A DNA stretch of 64,000 nucleotides, from positions 270,934 through 334,933 of the forward strand of contig NZ_JH725024.1 in NCBI RefSeq assembly GCF_000278135.1, given 5' to 3'. Positions 1 to 9,382 of this stretch are shown in pieces. The position numbers were made by a program, and so were the translations under genes. The notes beneath the pieces are model-generated. The model worked only from the letters and a program-made list of their open reading frames with translations. It did not search any database and was not told the DNA's origin. How positions within the stretch are numbered: the first letter of the stretch is position 1; each line of letters opens with the position of its first letter. The DNA comes from Candidatus Bartonella washoeensis Sb944nv. Its GTDB lineage: Bacteria; Pseudomonadota; Alphaproteobacteria; Rhizobiales; Rhizobiaceae.

Positions 1-539
1 TAGCGGCAGCACGTGCCAATATCCAAGTGTTAGAAGCACAACGAAGTGAAACAGAAAGCCAAACAAAGAGCTTAGAACTTACGCGTGAAAAAGCACAACG
101 TGATCTTGCTTCAACCATTATACGGGCTCCATTTGATGGAGTTATTGGAAATTTAACAGCGAAAACGGGCGATTTTGTTATGAATGGCCAACGCCTCGCA
201 GCATTAGTCCCTATAAATGCACTTTATATTGAAGCCAACTATAAAGAAACACAGTTACAAAATATTCGTGCTGGACAAACTGCTTATATTGCTATTGATG
301 CTTTCAAAAAAGATGCATTCACAGGTACAGTGCTTTCTATTGCACCTGCAACAGGAGCTGTTTTTTCTCTCTTACCCCCACAAAATGCCACAGGCAACTT
401 TACCAAAATTGTCCAACGCATTCCAGTACGTATTTCTATTCCAGAAGAAGTATTAAAAACCGGACGTATTCGAGCGGGAATGAGTGTTTCAGTAGAAATT
501 GATACACGTACAAAACCGCACGATAAAAATCCCTCATAA
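1..539 (+). CDS. emrA: EmrA/HlyD-type efflux adaptor, C-terminal part (cut by window edge)
   Basis: Periplasmic adaptor (membrane fusion protein) of a drug efflux pump, linking an inner-membrane permease to an outer-membrane channel. The reading frame is open from base 3, so the N-terminal membrane anchor lies outside the window. What is visible is the end of the coiled coil (LEAQRSETESQTKSLELT), the lipoyl-like half motif (ASTIIRAPFDGVIGN) and the beta-barrel domain (IEANYKETQLQNIRAGQ through GMSVSVEID). It ends 21 bases before the MFS permease gene, the classic emrAB order, so co-transcription is likely. Family assignment rests on these motifs. The substrate cannot be read from sequence. 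Confidence 0.88.
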   Translation, partial: AAARANIQVLEAQRSETESQTKSLELTREKAQRDLASTIIRAPFDGVIGNLTAKTGDFVMNGQRLAALVPINALYIEANYKETQLQNIRAGQTAYIAIDAFKKDAFTGTVLSIAPATGAVFSLLPPQNATGNFTKIVQRIPVRISIPEEVLKTGRIRAGMSVSVEIDTRTKPHDKNPS

Positions 540-560
540 CGAAAAGCAAATGATCTTACT

Positions 561-2132
561 ATGACATCTCCCATTGCAGAATCGGTCCATTCTCAAGAAC
601 GCATAGGAATCCATAAAATCGTAGTTTTCATTGCTATGTCCTTTGGCATGTTTATGGCTATTTTAGATATCCAAATCGTTTCCTCATCTTTAGCTGAAAT
701 TCAGGCTGGACTTTCAGCAAGCTCTGAAGAGATCTCATGGGTTCAAACCTCCTATCTCATCGCTGAAGTTATTATGTTACCCCTTTCTGGATTCTTAGCA
801 AGATTGCTTTCAACGCGTATTTTCTTTAGCATATCAGCTATTGGTTTTACGATTACCTCTGTTCTTTGTGCAACAGCAACATCTATTGAAGAGATGATTG
901 TGTACCGTGCACTTCAAGGTTTTATTGGTGGAGGAATTATCCCTAGCGTTTTTGTCGCTTCTTATGTACTTTTTCCTCCTTCTAAACGTCCAATTGTTAC
1001 CCCTATCGTTGGATTGGTAGCAACGTTAGCACCCACCATTGGTCCAACAGTGGGAGGCTATATCTGTCATATTTTATCATGGCACTGGCTCTTTCTTATC
1101 AATGTACCCTGCGGGGCTATTATCTCAATTCTTGCTTGGAAATTGATTAATTTCGATAAAGCTGATCCCTCTTTAATGACTAAATTTGACTGGTTAGGCC
1201 TCATTTCTATGGCTATTTTTCTAGGAACTTTGGAGTATATTCTAGAAGAAGGTGCGCGTCATGATTGGTTAAAGGATGACCTGATTCTCAATTTATTCAT
1301 TCTCATGATTTTGTCTGCAGCCTTATTTTTCTGGCGCGCTTTTACTGCAAAAGAACCAATTGTTGATCTCTCAGCTTTTTCCAATTTCAATTTTTCAACT
1401 GCATCAGTTTTTTCTTTTATGCTTGGAATAGGTCTTTATGGACTCACATATCTTTATCCTGTCTATTTAAGTCAAATCCGCCATTATGATGCCCTCATGA
1501 TTGGAGAAACGTTGTTCCTTTCAGGATTCGTCATGTTATTAACCGCACCCCTTGCTGGATTTCTTTCAGCCAGAATTGATGCACGTTTGATGATAGCAAT
1601 AGGACTTTTGGGCTTTGCGTTAGGAACTTGGATGGCTAGCTCTATCACAGACAACTGGGATTTTGGTCAACTCTTTTGGCCTCAAGTTTTCCGTGGTGCT
1701 TCTGTTATGTTATGTATGGTCCCTGTTAATAATATTGCCCTCGGACTACTCCCACCAAAACAAATGCAAAATGCCTCTGGACTTTTTAATCTCACACGCA
1801 ATCTTGGTGGTGCTGTAGGGCTTGCTATTATCAGTACTCTTATAACGAAACGGACAGACCTGCATTATGGACGAATAGCTGAGACTCTCCAACAAGGAAA
1901 CAGACAAGCAACCGAAATGCTTTCAAGTCTTACTATTTATTTCAAAACTGCAACTTCGGATCCACATACTCTTTCTCTCTTCCAACTTTTTAATATGGCA
2001 CGTATACAAGCAATGGTTATGGCTTTTAGCGATATTTTCTTTATAATAACCATCATCTTTAGCATCTTGACATTCATGACTGTTTTTCTCAAAAAAATAC
2101 CACCCCTCAGTGATACCCCTTCACACCACTAA
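561..2132 (+). CDS. emrB: EmrB/QacA-type MFS multidrug permease (DHA2, 14 TM)
   Basis: Proton-driven inner-membrane exporter of the DHA2 family, working with the adaptor encoded just upstream. The 523-residue length is normal for 14-helix members. Visible features are a first helix ending in MAILDIQIVSSSLAEI, the WVQTSYLIAEVIMLPLSGFLAR segment with the loop 2-3 region, motif C-like GLVATLAPTIGPTVGGYI in helix 5, and many further hydrophobic helices. The C-terminal tail is short. The start follows the adaptor stop closely. No frameshift is seen. The gene is followed by more than 1.2 kb of decayed sequence. Confidence 0.9.
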   Translation: MTSPIAESVHSQERIGIHKIVVFIAMSFGMFMAILDIQIVSSSLAEIQAGLSASSEEISWVQTSYLIAEVIMLPLSGFLARLLSTRIFFSISAIGFTITSVLCATATSIEEMIVYRALQGFIGGGIIPSVFVASYVLFPPSKRPIVTPIVGLVATLAPTIGPTVGGYICHILSWHWLFLINVPCGAIISILAWKLINFDKADPSLMTKFDWLGLISMAIFLGTLEYILEEGARHDWLKDDLILNLFILMILSAALFFWRAFTAKEPIVDLSAFSNFNFSTASVFSFMLGIGLYGLTYLYPVYLSQIRHYDALMIGETLFLSGFVMLLTAPLAGFLSARIDARLMIAIGLLGFALGTWMASSITDNWDFGQLFWPQVFRGASVMLCMVPVNNIALGLLPPKQMQNASGLFNLTRNLGGAVGLAIISTLITKRTDLHYGRIAETLQQGNRQATEMLSSLTIYFKTATSDPHTLSLFQLFNMARIQAMVMAFSDIFFIITIIFSILTFMTVFLKKIPPLSDTPSHH

Positions 2133-3365
2133 ATGAAGTTATGAATTGCAAGTAAGTATTTTTTTCTGTTAAACTTACTCTCACCCCATGAGCATGTTTA
2201 AAGATCCAAAAATCTACGCTTAATCCTTTCTCTCTAACGGCAGACTACATATCTAGGTGGAAAACGTTGGCCTACTTGTTATGATTATTTATCATAAATG
2301 AATATTCGTACGACCTTAATTATAATAAACAAAAAATGACCTTATCCCATTCCCTCAATTCAAATTTAAGTAAAACAGTTATTTCCTTTTGAGTGCGTTC
2401 TATTTCCAAATGTATAATCAACTGAAAAAATTAGAATAAGATTTGTAATTCTATCACAGCGAATATTTTTATGACATTATTACCTTAGAAGAGAAAACTG
2501 CTTTTGAACTAGCTAACTTAATCACCTAATTCATTTAGCACCAAAGAAATTGATGCACGTAAAATTTTGCTCTCCTCCAAAGATACCGCTACATTCTATT
2601 CCTGCTATTCCAATATATCCGAAATTGGAACAGAAATTTCTCAAAATGCTTATCTTACAAAACACAATGATGAAACCGGTCAGCTCATCACCCATTCCCG
2701 CTTACCCCTATACTCTTACTGTATTGAAGTTGTAATGACTAATCAACTGAAATTATCCGCTGCTAAATTTGAATGATGAAATTGCTAATCGGCATATGTG
2801 GCATATGTAGAGTATCCATAGACTTAAGATAGGTAACATTATTTCATTTATCCCAAAACACCTTAGCAATAGAAACAATTAAAACTTACCTTTACTTATG
2901 CGCCCATAGCGATTTCTTTTTTTAAAATATTGAGAAGTTCAAACTTATGTTTTAAGCATTTTGGTAATAATGCCTTGACCATCATAAAAAAGCCTGCAAC
3001 TTTCAGAGCACTGACTGATGCAATATATCCACCATTTTAAAACAGATCTTGATACAGCTACTCATATTCTTATCCCCTCACCTCTAATCAAAAGTTTATT
3101 CAAAAGCCAAACAATAAACTCTGCAAAAAATGGCGGGAAACTCGCTCCAATGGTTTAAAAAAAACCATTTAAAACGATGCAACACTATTATATTCTTAGA
3201 GGATTAACCGAAGTTATGAAAAAGAACGAGCTGACAACAAAGAAAACATTATGTTTTTATATAAAGCTTGTTAAAAACCTTGCATGTTCTGAGAATAAAA
3301 TACCATTAAAAAAATAATACTTGAAATTTTAAAGGCTTTTATCAAAAGAAAAATCAACAAAATTC
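2133..3365. other. Non-coding, decayed stretch
   Basis: AT-rich sequence with no intact gene on either strand, only short open frames interrupted by stops. One coherent remnant is annotated separately inside it. I see no RNA gene or clear terminator here. Confidence 0.6.
2461..2776 (+). pseudogene. Unidentified gene remnant with a frameshift
   Basis: Two frames read as one continuous, protein-like sequence. The first, from about 2461, gives YDIITLEEKTAFELANLIT and stops at 2527. The next frame, from 2531, continues with SFSTKEIDARKILLSSKD and runs to a stop at 2774-2776. Together they suggest a single-base frameshift near 2527-2531 in the C-terminal part of a lost gene. The last part contains NDETGQLITHSRLPLYSY. 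I do not recognise the family. It could also be chance coding-like sequence in an AT-rich spacer. Confidence 0.35.
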
Positions 3366-3950
3366 TTAGGCCACTTTATGGTGCTGAACACGATTCCAAT
3401 CTTGTACTTCGCCACTCGGTGCTAAAATGCCATGGCATGAGGCAAGATATCTTGGAATCAATTCCAGCGCTTGAAAACGATGTTTTTCATAAGGGCCAGG
3501 CATTGCTAAATCTTTTGTTAAGCTATTTGAAAAACCAAAACGCTGGTAAAATTCAGAATCACCAACAAGCAAAATAGCTCCATGACCTAATTTCTTTGCC
3601 GTTTCAATTGCGTGTCTCACCAAAACTGATCCTATCCCCATACCAGAATACTTAGAGGAAACAGCCAGAGGCCCCAAAAGTAAAGCATGTTGTTTCTCAT
3701 TTTGTCCTTTATGAAACTGAACATGCCAAAGACGAACACTACCCACAAGCTCTCCAAACGCATTTTTGACGACAAAGGAAAGCCCACATGCAGCCAACCG
3801 ACCGCGACGTAAGGCCTCCGATGATTTACGCGTGCGTCCTTTTCCCATAGCCAAATCAAGCAAACGCTCGCGATAAATTGTATCGGACTCCTGCTCAGAC
3901 GCGAGCGTAAAAAGCGAACCATCTTTTGTCTGAAAATGTATCATATTCAT
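3366..3950 (-). CDS. GNAT-family N-acetyltransferase
   Basis: Predicted acetyl-CoA-dependent N-acetyltransferase of unknown substrate. The central part carries the GNAT acetyl-CoA loop (KYSGMGIGSVLVRHAIETA, fitting the Q/R-x-x-G-x-G/A pattern), preceded by the beta strand LLLGPLAVS and followed by GHGAILLVGDSEFYQRFGF, typical of YhbS-like members. The frame extends upstream to 3968 with a GTG start. I prefer the ATG at 3950 (MNMIHFQ), which leaves about 194 residues. It lies about 50 bases downstream of the decarboxylase stop on the same strand and may be co-transcribed with it, so a polyamine-related role is conceivable but unproven. Confidence 0.8.
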   Translation of the reverse strand: MNMIHFQTKDGSLFTLASEQESDTIYRERLLDLAMGKGRTRKSSEALRRGRLAACGLSFVVKNAFGELVGSVRLWHVQFHKGQNEKQHALLLGPLAVSSKYSGMGIGSVLVRHAIETAKKLGHGAILLVGDSEFYQRFGFSNSLTKDLAMPGPYEKHRFQALELIPRYLASCHGILAPSGEVQDWNRVQHHKVA

Positions 3951-3997
3951 CTTTGTCACACGCCTCACTACACCTTATACTACCATAAAAAAATAAT

Positions 3998-5131
3998 TCA
4001 GATCACATAAGATCGCAAAGGCTCAAAACCATTAAATGCAACAGATGCGTAAGTTGCCGTGTAAGCACCGGTTCCATGAATTAATATCTCATCCCCAACT
4101 GTGAGAGATAAAGGTAACAGATAAGGTGTTTTTTCATAGAGGACATCTGCTGAATCACATGTCGGACCGGCCAAAATACAAGGTTCCATTGCCTTATCGT
4201 CATGAGGTGTTTCAATGGGATAGCGGATAGCTTCATCCATAGTTTCAGCAAGGCCGTTAAATTTTCCAACATCAAGATAAACCCATCGAACATGATCATT
4301 ATCTGCTTTTTTGGATATAAGAACAACTTCTGTGCGAATAACACCAGCATTGCCAACCATGCCACGACCTGGTTCAATGATTGTTTCAGGAATGCGATTA
4401 CCAAAATATTTTTTCAGTGCATCAAAAACTGCCGTACCATAATTTTGCGTTGTAGGAACATCTTTCAAATAACGCGTTGGAAAACCACCACCCATATTAA
4501 CCAATTTCAAAGAAATTCCTTCTTGTTCTAAATGCCGAAAAACTGTAGCCGCATCCGACAAAGCTCGCTCCCATGCACTCAGATCTGTCTGCTGAGATCC
4601 TACATGAAAGGAGACACCATGCGCTTGCAAACCTAATTGATGTGCATGACGCAAAACATCAACCGCCATAGCAGGAACACAACCAAATTTCCGTGATAAT
4701 GGCCACTCTGCACCTTCTCCATCAGTAAGAACCCGACAAAACACGCGAGATCCTGGAGCAGCACGAGCAATTTTTTCCACTTCTTCAACACAATCAACCG
4801 CATAAAGCGAAACACCCAATGCATATGCACGTGCAATATCACGCTCTTTTTTAATCGTATTTCCAAAAGAAATACGATCACACGTTGCCCCTGCTTTTAA
4901 AGCCATTTCAATTTCTGCGACAGAAGCCGCATCAAAAGAAGATCCTAAAGAAGCAAGCAAATTTAGAATTTCGGGTGCTGGATTTGCCTTTATTGCATAA
5001 AAAATACGCGATTGTGGAAGAGCTTTCTCAAAATTTAAATAATTTTCACGCACAACATCAAGATCAACAATTAAGCATGGACCTTCAGAGCGATGTGTTG
5101 CAAGGAAATCACGAATACGTTGCGTTGCCAT
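3998..5131 (-). CDS. Ornithine/lysine decarboxylase (alanine-racemase fold, type III PLP)
   Basis: PLP-dependent decarboxylase making putrescine (or cadaverine) from ornithine (or lysine). Family marks are the PLP lysine at about residue 48 in FYAIKANPAPE, the HVGSQQ segment, the phosphate-binding glycine-rich EPGRGMVGNAG, and the active-site cysteine region GPTCDSADVLYEK. The 377-residue length fits the eukaryotic-type ODC group found in alphaproteobacteria, not the large E. coli SpeF fold. GGGAGATG precedes the ATG as a ribosome binding site. A long structured leader about 200 bases upstream resembles the speF RNA, which points to ornithine as substrate and to leader-mediated control. Confidence 0.9.
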   Translation of the reverse strand: MATQRIRDFLATHRSEGPCLIVDLDVVRENYLNFEKALPQSRIFYAIKANPAPEILNLLASLGSSFDAASVAEIEMALKAGATCDRISFGNTIKKERDIARAYALGVSLYAVDCVEEVEKIARAAPGSRVFCRVLTDGEGAEWPLSRKFGCVPAMAVDVLRHAHQLGLQAHGVSFHVGSQQTDLSAWERALSDAATVFRHLEQEGISLKLVNMGGGFPTRYLKDVPTTQNYGTAVFDALKKYFGNRIPETIIEPGRGMVGNAGVIRTEVVLISKKADNDHVRWVYLDVGKFNGLAETMDEAIRYPIETPHDDKAMEPCILAGPTCDSADVLYEKTPYLLPLSLTVGDEILIHGTGAYTATYASVAFNGFEPLRSYVI

Positions 5132-5329
5132 CTATCATCTCCCAGGAGAGCAAACCCTCCTACCCTATGCTTGGACAGCACAGAGCCGCCAATAGCCAAA
5201 AGACAAAATACACACAACCACCCTTTGCACCCTGATTTTTTAATAACCAAGAAGAAAGCAGCATTGTATGCAGCGAAAAAACAGCGCGAAAACGCGTTGT
5301 TCTAATTTTTCTGCCTTTTTGATTGGAGT

Positions 5330-5565
5330 TGATAAAACCACTTCCGCACTGAAGGCAATGAGGTGTGCCTCTATAGTTATCCCAGCATTTTAGCTGGAAG
5401 ACACCAGAAAGGCCCGCACCGTCGTTGCTTCAAGATGTCCTCACTCTTTCGGTTGGCCGTAAGAATGACTGGAGCGGTTAGTTCCAGGTACCGTACCGGT
5501 TAATCTCACCATTTGAGAACCAGCGGACACCCACAGGCACGTGCGACTTTGGGCAAGGGGTGATA
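5330..5565 (-). ncRNA. speF-type leader RNA of the ornithine decarboxylase gene
   Basis: On the minus strand this GC-richer block in an AT-rich spacer has several hairpin-forming segments: CTGGAACTAACCGCTCCAG, the pair CCAGCTAAAATGCTGG, and GAGGCACACCTC. It sits about 200 bases before the decarboxylase start, in the same orientation. A conserved speF leader upstream of ornithine decarboxylase genes is known in alphaproteobacteria, and the position, size and dense pairing fit it. The match is from memory of the family, not a covariance search. Boundaries are approximate. Confidence 0.72.
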
Positions 5566-5582
5566 TAGAACTAATTTTTATT

Positions 5583-6120
5583 CATTTCAATCATTTTTTT
5601 TATTTTAAACATTTTTTAATTTTTAAAGGCAAATTGATTGCAAAAAAGCAACAGCTTCCTCAAGCAGATAAACCATCTTATTTCTTTTAAAAAAATTGCA
5701 ACCTTCACGAAAAAGATACACCTCTTTGCTCCCAATTCATGATCTTGCCTTTAATAGAGCCTTTTTGTTTGGCTCCTTCATCCCATCTCCCAACATCATC
5801 CTTGAAAGAATAACGCAAGATTCATTGGACATCATCATCTTTATGTTTATGAAATCATAAGGACAGCACCACCATTCTATTGATCCATCCCATTGTTGCT
5901 AGCTATTCTCGCATTCAACAGCTCATTAATCGTATGTCATAGCATTTAAAACTGCTTTTCAAAACACACACCCCACGATTAAACTTGTCCCTTTCATTGA
6001 ACTATCATTGAATAAATTGTACTGATCAGAATGTAAGAATTTTTGCAGCAAACCAAATTTACAAGATAAAATATATAAGCGCTTGTTTATATCTATAAAT
6101 CAATATCTTACCTTTACACC
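5583..6120. other. Intergenic stretch without recognisable genes
   Basis: AT-rich spacer between the decarboxylase leader and the trhO terminator. No open frame of protein-like composition and no clear structured RNA were found. The promoter of the decarboxylase leader should lie near 5570-5620 on the minus strand, but I cannot fix it. Confidence 0.5.
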
Positions 6121-6146
6121 AAATAAAAAACTGGGCAATCGCCCAG
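6121..6146 (-). terminator. Rho-independent terminator of trhO
   Basis: On the minus strand a six-pair GC stem (CTGGGC, loop GATT, GCCCAG) is followed by TTTTTTATTT. It lies about 95 bases after the trhO stop and is oriented to end that transcript. Confidence 0.75.
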
Positions 6147-6239
6147 CCTTATCAAATGCTTTTGCACTCACATTGAAAACCCTTTTCTCTTAACAAGAAA
6201 AAAAGCAAAAGCTTTAAGCCCTAAAGAAGTATGATACCT

Positions 6240-7157
6240 TTATGACCCTTGATGAGAATGAATTGCACGCTGTTTTGCTAATTGGAATTGCCTATGACGT
6301 TCGCGAAAGCGCTGCCTATCATTTTCACTCCGAGTATCATAACAAGCATCACACGAGACGCCTTCCTCATAATGAGGCGATAATTTGCTTTCAGCATTAA
6401 GAGGGGAGCGACATGCACGACATAATTCGCGCCCACATTCTTCAAGACCATGTTTCACAGAAACACGTTCATCAAAAACAAAGCACTCGCCCCACCACAA
6501 ACTTTCTTCTTTTGGAATTGTTTCCAAATATTTGAGAATACCACCTTTTAAATGGTAAACCTGGTCATAACCAAGTTCACGAACATAAGCTGTTGATTTT
6601 TCACACCGAATACCGCCTGTACAAAACATAGCAATTTTCTTTTTCTTTTTTAAATCAGCTTCGTGCTTAAGCACCCATTCAGGAAATTCGCGAAATGTTT
6701 TAATACGCGGATCAATCGCTCCTTGAAAACTTCCAATCGCATATTCATAATCGTTACGCGTATCAATTAAAATCGTTTCTTCATCTTGAATAAGAGCATT
6801 CCAATCTTCAGGATTGACATAAGTACCAACAGCCTTTAGCGGATCAACGCCGTCAACCCCCATTGTTACAATTTCTTTTTTCAATCGTACTTTCAAACGA
6901 TGAAAAGGCATCTTTGATGCCCATGAATATTTAATCTCGGGCGTTTGAAATACTGGTTCAGCTGTAATAAAATTGACCAATGTCTCAATCGCTGCACAAG
7001 AACCAGCAACAGTTCCATTAATTCCCTCTTTTGCTAAAAGAAGAGTCCCTTTGATACCCTGTGCCTGACATAAATCACGCAAAGGTTTCTGTAATTGATG
7101 ATAATGCTTCAAATCTGCAAAGCAATAAAGAGCAACAACTTTAAAATTCTTTTCCAT
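6240..7157 (-). CDS. trhO: tRNA uridine 5-hydroxylase TrhO (rhodanese family, YceA)
   Basis: TrhO catalyses oxygen-dependent hydroxylation of uridine 34 in certain tRNAs, the first step to 5-methoxyuridine-type wobble bases. The 305-residue protein has the family layout: an N-terminal domain ([18 protein letters not shown]), then a rhodanese domain with [16 protein letters not shown] and the active-site loop [12 protein letters not shown], with its cysteine at about residue 179. A cysteine-rich tail follows ([24 protein letters not shown]), probably metal-binding. Length and motifs match complete family members. It stands alone, with a terminator downstream. Confidence 0.92.
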   Translation of the reverse strand: MEKNFKVVALYCFADLKHYHQLQKPLRDLCQAQGIKGTLLLAKEGINGTVAGSCAAIETLVNFITAEPVFQTPEIKYSWASKMPFHRLKVRLKKEIVTMGVDGVDPLKAVGTYVNPEDWNALIQDEETILIDTRNDYEYAIGSFQGAIDPRIKTFREFPEWVLKHEADLKKKKKIAMFCTGGIRCEKSTAYVRELGYDQVYHLKGGILKYLETIPKEESLWWGECFVFDERVSVKHGLEECGRELCRACRSPLNAESKLSPHYEEGVSCDACYDTRSENDRQRFRERHRQFQLAKQRAIHSHQGS

Positions 7158-7270
7158 AATATTGCCATAACGCGCGTTTTATTCAATTTCAAGACCTATT
7201 CCTCTACTCTTTGTATATTGTCCTTAATCAAACTATATTGACCATGCTATCTGCATAAAGAAAGTATATC

Positions 7271-7936
7271 ATGTGCCCAAAAATAGAGCGTCTTTTATCA
7301 CTTCTCCAAAGACAAACTGTCATACCTGTTTTGCTCATTGACAATCTGCAAAACATCGTGCCCTTAGCGCACCCCCTTGCCAAAGGGGGATGAAAAACAA
7401 TTGAGGTCACATTGCAAACACAAAATGCGCTTGCTGCAATTAAAATAATCACACAAGAAATGCCTGAATTAATTGTCGGAGCAGGAACAATTCTCAACAG
7501 TGCACACTATGAACAAGCTGAACGAGCAGGAGCAAAATTTATTGTTAGCCCAGGACTATCAAACGAATTAGTCGATTGTGCAAAAAACAGCGAAGTTCCT
7601 CTTCTCCCCAGTGCTATGACACCAAGTGAATGTATAAAAGCACTGGAAAACGGCTATTCATATCTTAAATTTTTCCCAGCTACACCAGCTGGTAGCATCG
7701 CCTTTGTGCAAGCTTTAGCATCCCCTTTTCCTGAAATCCAATTTCACCCCACAGGCGGTATTTGGGAAAACAATGCTGCACAATGGCTTGAACTTCCCAA
7801 CGTATTCTGCGTGGGTGGTTCTTGGATAGCACCTAATCAACTCATCGCGACGCATAATTGGGATGCAATAAGTGCATTAGCACACGCTACCTCACAACTG
7901 CTCTCTCAACCAACAAAAGCACGCTCTACAACATAA
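7271..7936 (+). pseudogene. eda: KDPG/KHG aldolase gene with one internal stop
   Basis: Entner-Doudoroff aldolase (2-dehydro-3-deoxy-6-phosphogluconate to pyruvate and glyceraldehyde 3-phosphate). Read from the ATG at 7271, one frame gives IPVLLIDNLQNIVPLAHPLA, then a TGA at 7391-7393, then KTIEVTLQTQNALAAI and the rest of the family without further breaks. The Schiff-base lysine is present in YLKFFPA, as are GAGT and HPTGGI. The TGA stands where homologues have a residue such as Arg between Gly-Gly and the IEVTL strand, so CGA to TGA is the likely change. Translation restarting at TTG 7412 would lack the first strand and the catalytic glutamate. The 3' end overlaps fpr by 31 bases. Confidence 0.8.
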
Positions 7937-8736
7937 GTAGCAGGTGCATTATTGGCACCTTCAACAAACCCAAAAGCTTCGCACATCCTTGCGCAATCCT
8001 TCAACATTGCCATAGAACCGCAAATCATCACCCGATCTTCATCAGGATTGATTTTCGATAAACCAGTTGTTTCAAAAAAAGCACCACTCTCCATGACAGT
8101 CGTAATGCGGCCCATATGCTCTGAAGATTCGCGAGTGGTCATAGGGTAAAATTGCAACTGCTGTGCATACTCACCAATGAGTGGATCATCTTTTAAAGAT
8201 GCAACAAGATCTTTTGCATAAGCAAGCTCATTCCGCTCACGCGTTGTTTGAATAAGAATCACTTGGGAAAATTTTTCATAAGTTTCAGGATCACGAATAA
8301 GACTTGCAAAGGGAGCAACCCCAGTCCCTGTCGAAAGAAGATAAAGACGCTTTCCAGGAACAAGAGCATCAAGAACCAATGTTCCAGTAGATTTTTTACG
8401 CATGAGAACCGTATCACCAATTTTAATTTTTTGGAGATGTTCTGTCAGTGGACCACCTGGAACTTTGATTGAAAAAAACTCAAGCTGCTCATCCCAAAAT
8501 GGGCTTGCAATCGAATAAGCACGATAAATTGGCTTTTCTGCATTTGGCAAACCAATCATCACAAATTCACCTGAACGAAAACGAAAACTTTCCGGACGAT
8601 TCAGACGAAATTTAAACAAGCGGTCTGTATAGTGATAAACTTCCTGAACTGTAAGCGCAAAAACATTTTCAGGAATCGGGAAGTCTGATGCAACGCTGCT
8701 GATATTTGACTGAACATGAGTAGCAGACGTATTCAT
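7906..8736 (-). CDS. fpr: Ferredoxin-NADP+ reductase
   Basis: FAD enzyme moving electrons between NADPH and ferredoxin or flavodoxin, supporting Fe-S cluster assembly, heme chemistry and oxidative stress defence. The FAD-binding RxYS motif is seen as YRAYSIASPFWDE, followed by VPGGPLTEHL. The NADP domain has LLSTGTGVAPFASLIRDP and ERNELAYAKDL, and the C terminus ends in YVVERAFVG, as in bacterial subclass I/plant-type-like Fpr. The 276 residues include about 20 extra N-terminal residues. AAGGAAGAG precedes the ATG. It converges on, and slightly overlaps, the broken eda gene. Confidence 0.92.
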   Translation of the reverse strand: MNTSATHVQSNISSVASDFPIPENVFALTVQEVYHYTDRLFKFRLNRPESFRFRSGEFVMIGLPNAEKPIYRAYSIASPFWDEQLEFFSIKVPGGPLTEHLQKIKIGDTVLMRKKSTGTLVLDALVPGKRLYLLSTGTGVAPFASLIRDPETYEKFSQVILIQTTRERNELAYAKDLVASLKDDPLIGEYAQQLQFYPMTTRESSEHMGRITTVMESGAFFETTGLSKINPDEDRVMICGSMAMLKDCARMCEAFGFVEGANNAPATYVVERAFVG

Positions 8737-9382
8737 AAAACTCTTCCTTATCTCTTTGATTGAACATCAAATCTCACATTTTAAAAAATGATATAATGCC
8801 CATATAATTATCTGCCAATATTTCTCTTCAAACATAAACCACGCAATCAACATCTTTTGTCTTAAAACTAAGGAAATAGAAGGCATATCATACAAACTTA
8901 AGCAAAATGCAATAAGCTCTTCAGTTGCAACACATCATCAATAATGCGCATGATTCCCATCACATAAAACTCTTAACTTCAAAAAACCTACGAATTAACC
9001 TCAAAATAATGAAGAACCTTCATGATGAGCTCTCAATCATGCTCTCTTAACCAATTCTCTCATAGTGAAATAGTGATGTGCCTTCATTAATATACACCTA
9101 ACCACAAGCCACCAAAAAGCAAAAAACTTAATCCTGCTTATCATTATTATATCACAGTAACATACACAGAAAACAAATCTACCTATTGTCCTCAAGGAGA
9201 AAGCATTTTATGTTAAAAATTGCTTTTGTGGCATATAATGCAGTATAAGCTACTCATAATTTTAACAATAACAAACAAGATGCATACCCTTTTCATATAT
9301 CATAGAAAGCTATATGAAATAATCGAAGGAAACTTCTTATCTCACTGACATAAATAGAATTTTAAAATGCATAAATCTATTA
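8737..9382. other. Intergenic stretch without recognisable genes
   Basis: AT-rich spacer between the divergent fpr and alr genes. It must hold both promoters. No protein-like frame, hairpin terminator or RNA gene could be supported. Confidence 0.5.

Noticed and set aside
7391-7393. Internal TGA of eda as a selenocysteine codon
   Set aside because: KDPG aldolases have no selenocysteine, the site is not catalytic and no SECIS-like hairpin was seen right after it.
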